A stretch of 64,000 nt of DNA from Paraburkholderia sabiae (GTDB taxonomy: Bacteria > Pseudomonadota > Gammaproteobacteria > Burkholderiales > Burkholderiaceae). The position numbers and the translations under genes were made by a program. The stretch lies in contig NZ_CP125295.1 of the NCBI RefSeq assembly GCF_030412785.1, positions 1,860,001 to 1,924,000 of the forward strand, in the 5' to 3' direction. The notes below the pieces were generated by a model. It ran no database searches. It was not told the origin of the DNA and saw nothing but the letters and a program-made list of their open reading frames with translations. Shown here piece after piece: positions 17,973-27,639 of this stretch (its first letter is position 1; each line of letters opens with the position of its first letter).

Positions 17973-19079
17973 GGGGCCCGAGCCTCGCAGGCGCAACGTC
18001 AATACGCTCAATACGCGCGAGATCGGCACGGACGCCTTGGCGACGGCGAGCAGCGAGCCGATTGCGACGGCATCGGCGACGAGGCCGAGCGGCACGTTCA
18101 GATAGCCGTCGGTGGCCGTGTACAGCAGCGAGTCCACGACGAGCGAGATCACCGTGCCGGCGACGAAGCACAACAGGCCCTTGCGGCCGACGAGGCCGAT
18201 CCACGGCAGGCGCTGCGCGATCGTCCTGGCCCAGCCGAGACGCACCATGTTCGCGACGAGCCATGCGATCGCGAGGAAATTCACCGCGCGCAACCACGAC
18301 AGATTCTGTTTCAGGCTGCTGTCGAGCGGCGCCACTTCCACCACCAGCTTGAACCACGCGGCGGCCGCGACGACACCGCACGCGAGCACCGTCACCAGCC
18401 AGCCATAGCGATGCGCGCTTACGCGCTGATAGACAGGCTGCGTCTGCGCGATCACACCAAGCACGAACATCAGCTGCCACGCGAACGGATTGAAATCCCA
18501 TTGCGCATTTTCCGCGACGGGCAGGTGCGGCAGCATGGACGGCGCGATGCCCCACACGGCGAGGCTGCCGGCGAGCAGCAGCCACGGCTTGCTGCGCGCG
18601 AGCGGCAGGATGGCGGGCACGGCGAAAGCGAAGAACGCGTACATGGGCAGCACTGACGCCAGATAGGGCTGGCGGCGGAACAGCAGGATATCGCGCAGGA
18701 CGGCCGTGGGCGTGTCCATCATGTCGTCGAGATCGGTCGTGGCCATGTTGGGCGCATCGATGCTGAAGGCGCTCATGACGGCGCTGACCAGCAGCATGAG
18801 GACGGCCGTGACCAGAAACGCCCGATACAACTCCAGCGAGCGCTTGAAGAAACGGTTGCGCGCGTCGGCTTCCGTGTGGCGGTTGGCGAGCGAAGCGTAG
18901 GCGGTGGCCGTCGCGAATCCGCCGAGGAAGACGAAGACTTCGGCGGCGTCGCAGAGTGCGTACGCGTGCAGCGTCGCGCGCGACAGGATGCTGCCGCCGA
19001 TGTGGTCGACGACGATAAATACAAGAACCAGCCCTCGGAAGAAGTCCAGCTCGATCAGTCGGGTTTTTGAAATCTGCAT
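17967..19079 (-). CDS. opgC: OpgC-family membrane acyltransferase
   Basis: This is a 371-residue polytopic protein (about 10 helices). The family start IELDFFRGLVLVFIVVDHIGG contains the conserved Arg and His-type acceptor region, followed by AEVFVFLGGFATATAY. OpgC proteins transfer succinyl groups to periplasmic osmoregulated glucans. No opgG or opgH lies near, so the acceptor could instead be another surface glycan. The start is placed at the ATG at 19079 on the family N-terminus; the frame extends 49 codons further with no ribosome-binding site. The gene is divergent from the EPS cluster. Confidence 0.82.
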   Translation of the reverse strand: MQISKTRLIELDFFRGLVLVFIVVDHIGGSILSRATLHAYALCDAAEVFVFLGGFATATAYASLANRHTEADARNRFFKRSLELYRAFLVTAVLMLLVSAVMSAFSIDAPNMATTDLDDMMDTPTAVLRDILLFRRQPYLASVLPMYAFFAFAVPAILPLARSKPWLLLAGSLAVWGIAPSMLPHLPVAENAQWDFNPFAWQLMFVLGVIAQTQPVYQRVSAHRYGWLVTVLACGVVAAAAWFKLVVEVAPLDSSLKQNLSWLRAVNFLAIAWLVANMVRLGWARTIAQRLPWIGLVGRKGLLCFVAGTVISLVVDSLLYTATDGYLNVPLGLVADAVAIGSLLAVAKASVPISRVLSVLTLRLRGSGPA

Positions 19080-19502
19080 GCGGTTTTCTGCTTTTTCGGC
19101 AAAACGCCTCTCCGAGACGGTGCGCGGGTAACGCGCAGCGCGGTTTCGGGGAAGCGGGGAATGGGTGCTTTGGTGCGGTTGCTGCCGGTGCTGCTCCATG
19201 CCGTGCGCGAGTTGCTCGATGCGCACGCGTGACCCTCGGATTGACCGATATTATCTCTCAGAGTTCATCCTTATTGCGTTTTTCGTGTGGAAGTGGTTGG
19301 CGGGATCGTGTTGGGGGTGTTGACGGCTTTGAAAAACGAGATGGAGAGGTGGCGAAAACGGTTCGGGTATTGGCGGGAAATTGAAGGTGAGGGTTCGTAT
19401 ATTTGGCGCCTCGTTGGGGCGGAGAGTTATCCGTCATCGTCGTGCTTTGATATGCCGCTTTTTCGGCCGTGTCGTTTTGAATGTGAGGATCGCAGGGCGC
19501 TT
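19080..19502. other. 423-bp divergent region upstream of the EPS cluster
   Basis: This lies between opgC (leftward) and ugd (rightward) and should hold the promoter of the EPS cluster. The ugd frame stays open back to 19287 but that part has no protein-like composition. No operator or sigma-54 promoter could be recognised by eye. Confidence 0.5.
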
Positions 19503-20930
19503 ATGAAAATCACCATTATCGGCACGGGTTACGTAGGTCTTGTCACGGGCGCATGCCTTGCCGAAGTCGGCAACGATGTTTTCTGTCTGGACGTCGATCC
19601 GCGCAAGATCGACATTCTCAACAACGGTGGCATGCCGATTCACGAGCCGGGCCTGCAGGAAATCATCGCGCGTTCGCGCGCGGCAGGACGCATCACGTTT
19701 TCGACCGATGTCGCGGCGAGCGTAGCGCATGGCGAGGTTCAGTTCATCGCCGTCGGCACGCCGCCCGATGAAGACGGTTCCGCCGATCTCCAGTACGTGC
19801 TCGAAGCGGCCCGCAACATCGGCCGCACGATGAACGAGTTCAAGGTGGTCGTCGACAAATCGACGGTGCCCGTTGGCACCGCGCAGCGGGTGCGCGCGGT
19901 GATCGACGAGGAACTCGCGAAGCGCGGACTCAAGAACAGCGCGCAGCACGGCTTTTCGATTGTGTCGAACCCCGAGTTCCTGAAGGAAGGCGCGGCTGTC
20001 GATGACTTCATGCGGCCGGACCGCATCGTCGTCGGCGTGGACAACGACGAGGACGGTGACAAGGCGCGCGAGAATATCCGCCGTCTGTACGCGCCGTTCA
20101 ACCGCAACCACGAACGCACGCTGTACATGGACTTGCGTTCGGCCGAGTTCACGAAGTACGCAGCCAACGCGATGCTCGCGACGCGTATCTCTTTCATGAA
20201 CGAAATGGCGAACCTGGCCGATACCGTCGGCGCAGACATCGAGGCTGTGCGACGCGGGATTGGTTCGGATCCGCGCATCGGTTATCACTTTCTGTACGCG
20301 GGCGTCGGTTACGGCGGCTCGTGTTTTCCGAAGGATGTGCAAGCGCTGATTCGCACAGGCGCGGAAATGGGCCACAACCTGCGCATTCTCGAAGCCGTCG
20401 AAGGCGTCAATTACGAGCAGAAGGAAGTGCTCGTGCGCAAGATTACAGGCGCGCTCGGTGAAGACCTCAGTGGCCGCACGTTTGCCGTGTGGGGTCTGTC
20501 GTTCAAACCGAACACCGACGACATGCGCGAAGCGCCGAGCCGTCGCGTGATTGCGCAACTGCTCGCGCGCGGCGCGACGGTGCATGCGTACGATCCCGTC
20601 GCGACGACGGAAGCGAAGCGTGTGTTCGCGCTCGATCTGGCCAATGCACCTGATCAACAGGCGCGTCTGCATTTCGAGAGCACACAGGACGAGACGCTCA
20701 CAGGCGCCGACGCGCTCGTCATCGTCACGGAATGGAAGGAATTCAAGAGCCCGGACTTCGGACATCTGAAGAAGCAGCTCAAAACGCCGTTGATTTTCGA
20801 CGGCCGCAATCTGTATGAACCGGTTGCCATGTGGCAGGCGGGAATCGAGTACCACTCGGTCGGTCGCCAGACTGTTGGTGTCCGAATTGCCGATAGTAAA
20901 GACGAAAGACGGGATTGCTTGCTCGGATGA
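19503..20930 (+). CDS. ugd: UDP-glucose 6-dehydrogenase
   Basis: This 475-residue cytosolic enzyme oxidises UDP-glucose to UDP-glucuronate with two NAD+. The N-terminal motif is [28 protein letters not shown] and [10 protein letters not shown] bind substrate. The catalytic Cys is about residue 274 in [10 protein letters not shown]. The C-terminal domain has [16 protein letters not shown]. It opens the EPS cluster, as bceC does in the cepacian locus, and supplies glucuronate to the polymer. The start at 19503 matches the family. The gene keeps the core-like GC of the genome, unlike the next genes. Confidence 0.95.
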   Translation: MKITIIGTGYVGLVTGACLAEVGNDVFCLDVDPRKIDILNNGGMPIHEPGLQEIIARSRAAGRITFSTDVAASVAHGEVQFIAVGTPPDEDGSADLQYVLEAARNIGRTMNEFKVVVDKSTVPVGTAQRVRAVIDEELAKRGLKNSAQHGFSIVSNPEFLKEGAAVDDFMRPDRIVVGVDNDEDGDKARENIRRLYAPFNRNHERTLYMDLRSAEFTKYAANAMLATRISFMNEMANLADTVGADIEAVRRGIGSDPRIGYHFLYAGVGYGGSCFPKDVQALIRTGAEMGHNLRILEAVEGVNYEQKEVLVRKITGALGEDLSGRTFAVWGLSFKPNTDDMREAPSRRVIAQLLARGATVHAYDPVATTEAKRVFALDLANAPDQQARLHFESTQDETLTGADALVIVTEWKEFKSPDFGHLKKQLKTPLIFDGRNLYEPVAMWQAGIEYHSVGRQTVGVRIADSKDERRDCLLG

Positions 20931-21000
20931 ATGAAAACAGAGCTTGTTCTTGCAGCTACGAAACGGACGTCGACTGTGAGCTGGTACTCCGAGGAAGCGC

Positions 21001-21444
21001 ATGTTCTCCAATGTTTTGATTGTCTGTTACGCAAATATCTGTCGATCTCCTGCCGCTGAAGTGGTCTTCAACGCGCTGCACGAGAGAAAGTCCGCAAGGC
21101 GAGTGGTCTATCGATCGGCCGGAATTCGAGCGTTCGATGGGCTGGGAATGGACCCCGTGATGCAGTCTGAGCTTGCTGCGCGGGGATGGCCGACTGGCGA
21201 GCATTACTCGCGGCGCCTCCAGGCAGGAATGGTGATCGACGCAGATCTCGTGCTTGTCGCCGAAAAAAATCAGATTGAACAAATTGAAGCTCTGCAACCC
21301 ACCTCTCGTGGAAAGGTGTTCGCGCTGGGCAAGTGGGCAGGGATCGATGTGGCTGACCCTTATGGAAAGGCCGAATCGTTGTATCGCGAGACATTGAATT
21401 TGATCGAGCGATGTGCAGAAAGTTGGATTGACCGTATATGTTGA
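21001..21444 (+). CDS. Low-molecular-weight protein tyrosine phosphatase
   Basis: This 147-residue cytoplasmic phosphatase (Wzb/BceD type) reverses autophosphorylation of the tyrosine kinase encoded two genes downstream. The P-loop C-x5-R-S is Cys9 to Arg15 in VCYANICRSP; the Gly usual at position 3 of the loop is Ala. The general-acid loop with DPYGK lies near residue 119. Its last 7 nt overlap the export lipoprotein gene, implying coupled translation. Confidence 0.92.
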   Translation: MFSNVLIVCYANICRSPAAEVVFNALHERKSARRVVYRSAGIRAFDGLGMDPVMQSELAARGWPTGEHYSRRLQAGMVIDADLVLVAEKNQIEQIEALQPTSRGKVFALGKWAGIDVADPYGKAESLYRETLNLIERCAESWIDRIC

Positions 21445-22613
21445 AGCGATATGTTGGAAGTCTGGCCGTCGTGGCGCTCGTGTCCGGCTGTGCTAGCGCA
21501 CCCGGTAATTACCTTGATACGTCTAGGCTCGAAACGCATTCATCTGGCCAATCAAGCGACGTATATCCCGTCAAATCGATCGACGCTGAGCTGATTACGA
21601 AGCAGGTCGGAACCCAAGCGGAGGCCGAGCGTCTGCAAAGCAATAACATCGACTCGCTGACAAGCGTGGGTAGGTATGAATATCGCGTCGCACCGCAGGA
21701 TATCCTTGGAATCACGGTTTGGGACCATCCCGAACTGACTACGCCAACCGCAGGCACGTACTCAGCAGGTGGTAACACAACTCAAACGTTGGCCGGCGCA
21801 TTGCAGCAACCGTACACAACAGCACTGCCGGGACAGTCTGATCCCTACGGTCAGACCGTGGCCGCTGACGGAAGCATTTTCATTCCTTATGCGGGCCGCC
21901 TTTCGGTCGCAGGAAAAACAGTCGTTCAGATCAGAGAACAGGTCGCCGCTAGCCTTATTCGATTCATCCGCAATCCACAGATCGATGTGCGTGTGCTGTC
22001 GTTTCGCAGTCAGAAGGTTCAAGTCACTGGAGAAGTGAAGGTGCCGGGTCCGTTGGCGATTAGCGACGTTCCACTGACGCTGATTGATGCGATTACACGA
22101 TCGGGTGGAAATACGGTCGACGCAGATCTTCAGCGAGTCCGTCTCATACGAAAAAAGCGCCTCTATTTGCTTGACTTAAATCGTATGCTTGATAAGGGAG
22201 ATATGGCGCAAGACGTATCGCTTTTACCGGGCGATGTGATTAACGTGCCGGATCGTGTTGATAGCCGGGTATTTGTGATGGGTGAGGTGAAGACTCCAAC
22301 TCCTTTGACAATGTACAAGGGGCGCTTATCTATCGCTGACGCATTAACGCAGGCAGGCGGCATTCTGGATACCGATGCAAACCCGCGACAGATCTATGTG
22401 ATGAGAGGTATGAAAGAGAAGCCGACGACGCCGGAAGTCTTTCATCTGGACATGACCCAACCCGAGTCAATCATGTTATCCACGCAATTCCAGCTCCAGC
22501 CAATGGATGTGGTTTATGTGGGAACAGCATCGTCGACGACCTTCAATCGCGTCTTGCAGCAAGTGCTGCCGTCTTTGCAAACGCTCTTTTATCTGAAGCA
22601 GCTTACCCGCTAG
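21438..22613 (+). CDS. Polysaccharide export outer-membrane lipoprotein (Wza/BceE type)
   Basis: This is a 391-residue protein. The N-terminus has a lipobox, LVSGC, so Cys18 should be lipidated. The Poly_export domain starts with YRVAPQDILGITVWDHPELT (about residue 75). SLBB domains follow (KVQVTGEVKVPGPLAI; RVFVMGEVKTPTPLTM). The C-terminus ends with a short amphipathic stretch, as in Wza pores that span the outer membrane. It overlaps the phosphatase gene and precedes the kinase gene, the standard Wza-Wzb-Wzc module. Base composition is lower in GC than ugd. Confidence 0.93.
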   Translation: MLKRYVGSLAVVALVSGCASAPGNYLDTSRLETHSSGQSSDVYPVKSIDAELITKQVGTQAEAERLQSNNIDSLTSVGRYEYRVAPQDILGITVWDHPELTTPTAGTYSAGGNTTQTLAGALQQPYTTALPGQSDPYGQTVAADGSIFIPYAGRLSVAGKTVVQIREQVAASLIRFIRNPQIDVRVLSFRSQKVQVTGEVKVPGPLAISDVPLTLIDAITRSGGNTVDADLQRVRLIRKKRLYLLDLNRMLDKGDMAQDVSLLPGDVINVPDRVDSRVFVMGEVKTPTPLTMYKGRLSIADALTQAGGILDTDANPRQIYVMRGMKEKPTTPEVFHLDMTQPESIMLSTQFQLQPMDVVYVGTASSTTFNRVLQQVLPSLQTLFYLKQLTR

Positions 22614-22726
22614 GACATGTTTGAAAACTGACATTGGGACGTCACTACGAGGACGAGTTAACCGTTGTGCAACGCATCGACGCGCAAGGTTTATATCCCT
22701 GTCTCCACTTTTCTGGAAAAGTTGTT

Positions 22727-24940
22727 GTGAATACAGACGTAGAACGAAGCGGGAGTTCGAATTCCCGCGTCCGACCCGATCCCGATGAGGAAGTCGTCCT
22801 TGGGGATCTGGTTCATGTCATCGCAGAGGATATATGGTGGCTGGTTGGCTTTATCATCGTTGCACTCACACTGGCGGGAATCTATTGTCTTCTCGCTAAG
22901 CCTGTCTATCTTGCGGACGCACTCATAAAAATCGAACAAGGCGACGACTCCACTCAAGAGTTGACACAGCTAAGTAGCGTCGCAAGTGTGATGGCGCCAA
23001 TCCCGAGCGACGCGGAAATCGCGATCATCCAAAGTCGCGATGTCATGGCGCCCGTTGTCAGCAAATTTAAACTTAATTTTCGTATCGAACCAAATAGGGT
23101 GCCTATACTTGGTTCGATAGCGTGCTTTCTTGCTACACCCGGTGAGCTGTCGCCCGCTTGGTTTGGCTTGCCCTCATTTGCTTGGGGGGGCGAGATCGTT
23201 GACGTCGAAAGCATCCAGGTACCGCTTGAACTAGAGGCCAAGAAACTGATTCTCACGGCTGAAAGTGCTGGACAGTACCAACTGACCGGTCCGGATGGAG
23301 AACTTCTGATTCGAGGTCACGTAGATCAACCCGCTAGCGGTCATGGGGTGACCATACTAATCCATCGTCTTATCGCGCGACCAGGAACACGGTTTTTCAT
23401 CACTCGAATCAATGATGTTGACGCAATCAATGAATTCAGAAAATCTGTGCAGGTGCAGGAGCAAGGAAAGTTGACTGGCCTCGTTGACGTCTCAATGGAA
23501 AGCGAAGATCCAACATTCGCTTCGGACGTCGCCAACGATCTGGCTCACTCCTATCTTCGCCATCACGTCGAGAGCAAGCAGGCAAACGCTCAAAATATGT
23601 TGTCATTTCTGAAGAGCGAAGAACCTCGATTGCGAGCGGAGTTGGACAAAGCGGAGATTGCGTTGGCGCAATATCAACGGCGATCTGGTTCTATCACGGC
23701 AGGAGAAGAGGCCAAGATCTATCTTGCCGGGAGCATTGAGTATGAGCAACAGCTTTCCGCGGTCCGCCTGCAGGTCGCGGCACTTGAGCAACGCTTTGGA
23801 GACGATCACCCTCTACTCAAAGCGGCGCATGAGCAAATGGCAGAGCTGCAAGCGCAGCGCGATCGATTTGATCTTCGCTTCCGAGCCTTACCGGAAACCG
23901 AGATTCAAGCTGTGAAATTGCAGCGCGATGCGAAGGTTGCAGCTGCAATCTACGAACTCGTGCTCACTCGCGAACAAGAACTGTCAATGCAGAAAGCAGG
24001 AATCGGCGGAAGTGCACAGATCGTTGATCTCGCATTGAGAGCGGGGACACCGATTAGGCCAAAAAAGACATTGATCTTATCGGCAGGGATCGTGCTTGGA
24101 ATGATTCTAGGCGTATCGATGATTCTTGCCAGAAGGAGATTATTTAAAGGAATTGAAGATGCGGAGGAAATCGAGCGTGCTTTCAATCTTCCGATCTGCG
24201 GAATTGTTCCGTTGAGTGATCATCATGCGAAAATTGATGCGAAGGGAAGCGAAAGCGATCGACGTCAGGCGGTATTAGCCGACGCCAACCCAACGGATAT
24301 CTGTGTAGAGAGTCTCCGCAGTCTTAGAACGTCGCTACAATTCACGATGATGGATGCGCGTAATCGGATTGTCGTGCTGACAGGTCCAGTCGCGGCGGTG
24401 GGGAAGAGCTTCTTGGCAGTTAACCTTGCAGTCCTTATTGCGAATTCGGGAAAGAAGGTCTTGCTGATCGATGCAGACATGCGCAGAGGAGCCCTTGAGC
24501 GTTATATCGGCGGATCTGCAATCAACGGACTCGCTGAACTTTTGGCTGGTCAAATTCGTGTCGTAGATGCGGTTCGAGAGACAAGTTTTCAGAATCTTTA
24601 CTTTATTTCTTGTGGTAAGAGACCGTCAAATCCCGCGGAATTGCTAGCATCACGAAGGTTCTCGACAATTCTTTCTGAGTATGAATCGAAGTATGACGTG
24701 ATTCTTATAGATACTCCCCCGATTCTTGCAGTTACCGATGCGGCACTTGTTGCTGAACATGCTGGTTCAACCTTCTTGGTTCTGCGAGCCGGCATGCATC
24801 GTCAACGGGAGATCGCTGACGCAATCAAGCGCCTAAAAATCGGCGGGATTAATTTGAATGGCGGGATACTCAACGGAGTGTCGTCATTTAGGCGATACGG
24901 ATATGGTTCTGTTCACCAATATCTAAGTACGAGCATCTAA
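22727..24940 (+). CDS. Tyrosine autokinase/polysaccharide co-polymerase (Wzc/BceF type)
   Basis: This is a 737-residue inner-membrane protein controlling EPS chain length and export. A Wzz domain is bounded by helices near residues 35-55 (WWLVGFIIVALTLAGIYCLL) and 450-470. The periplasmic part has coiled-coil segments. The cytoplasmic BY-kinase domain has Walker A GPVAAVGKS (about 553-561), Walker A' LLIDADMRRG and Walker B VILIDTPPI, and ends with three Tyr residues in the last 20 positions. A GTG at 22727 with GGAAAA upstream is preferred over a TTG at 22634, since it gives the usual length. Confidence 0.9.
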   Translation: MNTDVERSGSSNSRVRPDPDEEVVLGDLVHVIAEDIWWLVGFIIVALTLAGIYCLLAKPVYLADALIKIEQGDDSTQELTQLSSVASVMAPIPSDAEIAIIQSRDVMAPVVSKFKLNFRIEPNRVPILGSIACFLATPGELSPAWFGLPSFAWGGEIVDVESIQVPLELEAKKLILTAESAGQYQLTGPDGELLIRGHVDQPASGHGVTILIHRLIARPGTRFFITRINDVDAINEFRKSVQVQEQGKLTGLVDVSMESEDPTFASDVANDLAHSYLRHHVESKQANAQNMLSFLKSEEPRLRAELDKAEIALAQYQRRSGSITAGEEAKIYLAGSIEYEQQLSAVRLQVAALEQRFGDDHPLLKAAHEQMAELQAQRDRFDLRFRALPETEIQAVKLQRDAKVAAAIYELVLTREQELSMQKAGIGGSAQIVDLALRAGTPIRPKKTLILSAGIVLGMILGVSMILARRRLFKGIEDAEEIERAFNLPICGIVPLSDHHAKIDAKGSESDRRQAVLADANPTDICVESLRSLRTSLQFTMMDARNRIVVLTGPVAAVGKSFLAVNLAVLIANSGKKVLLIDADMRRGALERYIGGSAINGLAELLAGQIRVVDAVRETSFQNLYFISCGKRPSNPAELLASRRFSTILSEYESKYDVILIDTPPILAVTDAALVAEHAGSTFLVLRAGMHRQREIADAIKRLKIGGINLNGGILNGVSSFRRYGYGSVHQYLSTSI

Positions 24941-24963
24941 GTGCACTTTAAAGGAAAGAGAAA

Positions 24964-25926
24964 ATGAAGGTGACGGTGCTGGTTCCAACCTTTCGCCGAC
25001 CAGCGGACCTTGAAAAATGTCTTCAAGCTTTGCAAGGTCAGGTTCGCCGTTGCGATGAACTTGTAGTCGTCGCGCGTCCTGACGACATATCCACTTTGGC
25101 AATCTTGGACAAGGAAGTGAGTAGCGGTAAACTTCCTCTCCGCGTTTTATTGAGTGACGCGCCCGGACAGGTAGCGGCGTTGAATCTGGGGCTCGATATC
25201 GCAACGGGCGACATTATTGCCATTACCGACGACGACGCTGCGCCGCGGGCCGACTGGATCCAGCGCATAGCGGCAAGGTTCAAATCCGATCAATGCCTTG
25301 GCGCACTTGGTGGACGCGACTGGATGCATATGGGCGGACAGATCATAGAGGGAGAGCGAATGGTCGTGGGGAAAATTGCGCTTTCCGGAAAGGTGATCGG
25401 AAATCATCATCTAGGGGTCGGAGAAGCTCGCGAGGTAGATGTGCTAAAGGGAGCTAACATGAGCTACAGGCGTGACGCAATTCGAAATCTCCGGTTTGAT
25501 ACGCGGTTGCGTGGCATCGGCGCGCAAGTTCACAACGACATGGCGTTTAGCCTGAATGTGAAGCGGGCCGGCTGGAAAGTTGTTTACGATCCGCTTGTAG
25601 CAGTAGATCACTTCCCCGCAGAGCGATTCGACGAAGATCGTAGGGACGCGCCGACACTAACAGCGATGTGCAATGCCGCATATAACCTTCATCTCACACT
25701 CAGAGAACATTTATCTCCGCTCCATCGCATCATTGCATGGTGGTGGTATGCACTTCTCGGTACGCGTGCGTATCCCGGGGTCGTTCATGTGTTGCTCGCC
25801 CTCTTGTCGAGACAGCGGCGCAGCCGTATCGCACGTTGGCGCGCGATACGCTCGGGTACTCGGAAGGCACTCCGCGAACCTCTGAAAAATCGAGAAAATT
25901 CCAACTTGGCACGCGCGCATGTATGA
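24964..25926 (+). CDS. Family 2 glycosyltransferase
   Basis: This is a 320-residue GT-A fold enzyme. It starts VTVLVPTFRRPADLEKCLQA, carries the metal/nucleotide motif ITDDDAAP near residues 86-93, and has VLKGANMSYRRDA in the acceptor region. The C-terminal 70 residues are basic and hydrophobic, suggesting membrane association. It probably adds one sugar to the lipid-linked EPS repeat unit; donor unknown. AAGGAAAGAG precedes the ATG. Confidence 0.88.
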   Translation: MKVTVLVPTFRRPADLEKCLQALQGQVRRCDELVVVARPDDISTLAILDKEVSSGKLPLRVLLSDAPGQVAALNLGLDIATGDIIAITDDDAAPRADWIQRIAARFKSDQCLGALGGRDWMHMGGQIIEGERMVVGKIALSGKVIGNHHLGVGEAREVDVLKGANMSYRRDAIRNLRFDTRLRGIGAQVHNDMAFSLNVKRAGWKVVYDPLVAVDHFPAERFDEDRRDAPTLTAMCNAAYNLHLTLREHLSPLHRIIAWWWYALLGTRAYPGVVHVLLALLSRQRRSRIARWRAIRSGTRKALREPLKNRENSNLARAHV

Positions 25927-26054
25927 CGTGTTCTTTCTTTCCAGCCGGCGCATTCTCTATGGTTGTACGTCAATTGCAAGCGCGAGCGGGTAAAGATGCT
26001 GGTCGACGATAGACGAACTTGGAAGTCAACGAGATAGATGAAGGAATGTGAGCG

Positions 26055-27479
26055 ATGTCATTAGTGATACGAAAGAGGAACAATTCTATCTCTGGCGGTG
26101 TCACTAGAAACCGTGAGGACTGGCTCGCTCCGATACTATTATGGACTGTAACGGCAGCGCTAATGATCGCACGGCAAGGAACGGTGCTCACATTTACGTT
26201 CCCGTTGCTATCCATCGCGCTTGGCCTGTGGCTGTACTTTAGAAGCCCCGCCAAGTACGTTGGCTACGTGTGGTGGCTCTGGATTCTGAGCCCAGAGGTT
26301 CGGCGAATCGCCGACTGGTTGAAAGGTACCTACACGTCGACGAGCGTCGTTCAAATTGCGCCGGTTGCGGTCACTGTGATCAGCGCGCTTTCGCTAGTCC
26401 GCTTCCACGGCCTTCTCGCGCAACGGCGTGGCTTGCCAGTCCTTCTAATGCTTTGTGGACTTGCCTACGCATTCTTGGTGGGAGCCGCTTCGAACGGACC
26501 CGTGGCTGCATTATACGATCTTGCAAACTGGGTTTATCCGATTCTAATTGGTTTTCATATTATGGCGTATGCGAATCGCTATTCCGAGATTCGCGAATCT
26601 ATCACTCATGCCGTAATTCTCGGTATGTTGATTATGGGTGTGTACGGAATAGCGCAATATTGCTTAATGCCTCCATGGGATACGTTCTGGATGTCATATT
26701 CGAAAATGAATTCGATAGGAGATCCAGTGCCGTTTGGTGTGCGTGTTTTTAGCACTATGAATTCACCCGGTCCCTTCGCAGTTACGATAATGGCAGGTAG
26801 CATTTATGCCATGGAAGTCAGGCATAAAATTCGCTGGATTGCGGGTGTATTCGGGTTTCTTTCGTTCTGCCTGTCGCTTGTTCGATCGGCTTGGGGAGGC
26901 TGGGCAGTTGCGATTCTATTTCGATTTTGGAATTCAGATAACAATCAACGGTTACGCATTACGAAGAATTTTATTATTTTCTTGATTTTGGCCGCACCCA
27001 TGCTGCTGATCGGTCCCGTTGCAGAACGCACGGGGGGGAGATTGCAAACCATTTTTGATATACAAGACGATCATAGCTATACCGTACGTAACGATTTTTA
27101 TTCGAAATTTGCAGGTACCGCCTTTACCGACGTGGCAGGTCAGGGTCTAGGTTCTACTGGAACGGCTACAAAGCTTACAAGCGACGGTGGTCAGCTTGGG
27201 CAGTATGGCAACTTTGATAGTGGAGTGATGAATATTCCATTTGTCCTTGGTTGGCCCGGCACTCTGCTTTATATGGCTGGAGTCATTCTGGTCTTGATAG
27301 GTGCTGTTTCCAAGTCGCGAAGGATCGTTTCCGATAATTTTGCATCTGCGAATACCTCGATTGCGATCGCTGTCGTTTCGATGCTTTTGTTCACGAACTC
27401 CCTCGTGGGAACGGCTGGCCTTCTTTTCTTCGGAAGTATTTTCTCTATTCATGCTGCGTGGTCATGGAGAGGAATATGA
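26055..27479 (+). CDS. EPS polymerase, Wzy/O-antigen ligase-like membrane protein
   Basis: This is a 474-residue protein with about 11 hydrophobic helices and a larger polar loop near residues 335-385 (GRLQTIFDIQDDHSYTVRNDF), the layout of Wzy polymerases. Similarity in such proteins is weak, so the call rests on topology and position between glycosyltransferases in a cluster that also has Wza, Wzc and Wzx homologues. AAGGA precedes the ATG. The gene is relatively AT-rich, with many ATT and TTT codons. Confidence 0.78.
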   Translation: MSLVIRKRNNSISGGVTRNREDWLAPILLWTVTAALMIARQGTVLTFTFPLLSIALGLWLYFRSPAKYVGYVWWLWILSPEVRRIADWLKGTYTSTSVVQIAPVAVTVISALSLVRFHGLLAQRRGLPVLLMLCGLAYAFLVGAASNGPVAALYDLANWVYPILIGFHIMAYANRYSEIRESITHAVILGMLIMGVYGIAQYCLMPPWDTFWMSYSKMNSIGDPVPFGVRVFSTMNSPGPFAVTIMAGSIYAMEVRHKIRWIAGVFGFLSFCLSLVRSAWGGWAVAILFRFWNSDNNQRLRITKNFIIFLILAAPMLLIGPVAERTGGRLQTIFDIQDDHSYTVRNDFYSKFAGTAFTDVAGQGLGSTGTATKLTSDGGQLGQYGNFDSGVMNIPFVLGWPGTLLYMAGVILVLIGAVSKSRRIVSDNFASANTSIAIAVVSMLLFTNSLVGTAGLLFFGSIFSIHAAWSWRGI

Positions 27480-27639
27480 CGGTAAGCGTTTGGCTATTCG
27501 AATAGAAAGGAGAATTTTGTATGCGTTATAAAAGAAAATTATTTGGTTGCGAATAAGCGAATGGTCTGGTTTGGCAAATATCAGGGTCAAACGCGCGGGT
27601 GCGCGCGGTAACGTATTGCGTTTGAAGAATTTATAGACA

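Noticed and set aside
19287..19502. N-terminal extension of ugd back to 19287
   Set aside because: The extra residues lack similarity to UDP-glucose dehydrogenases, and the ATG at 19503 gives the standard Rossmann start.
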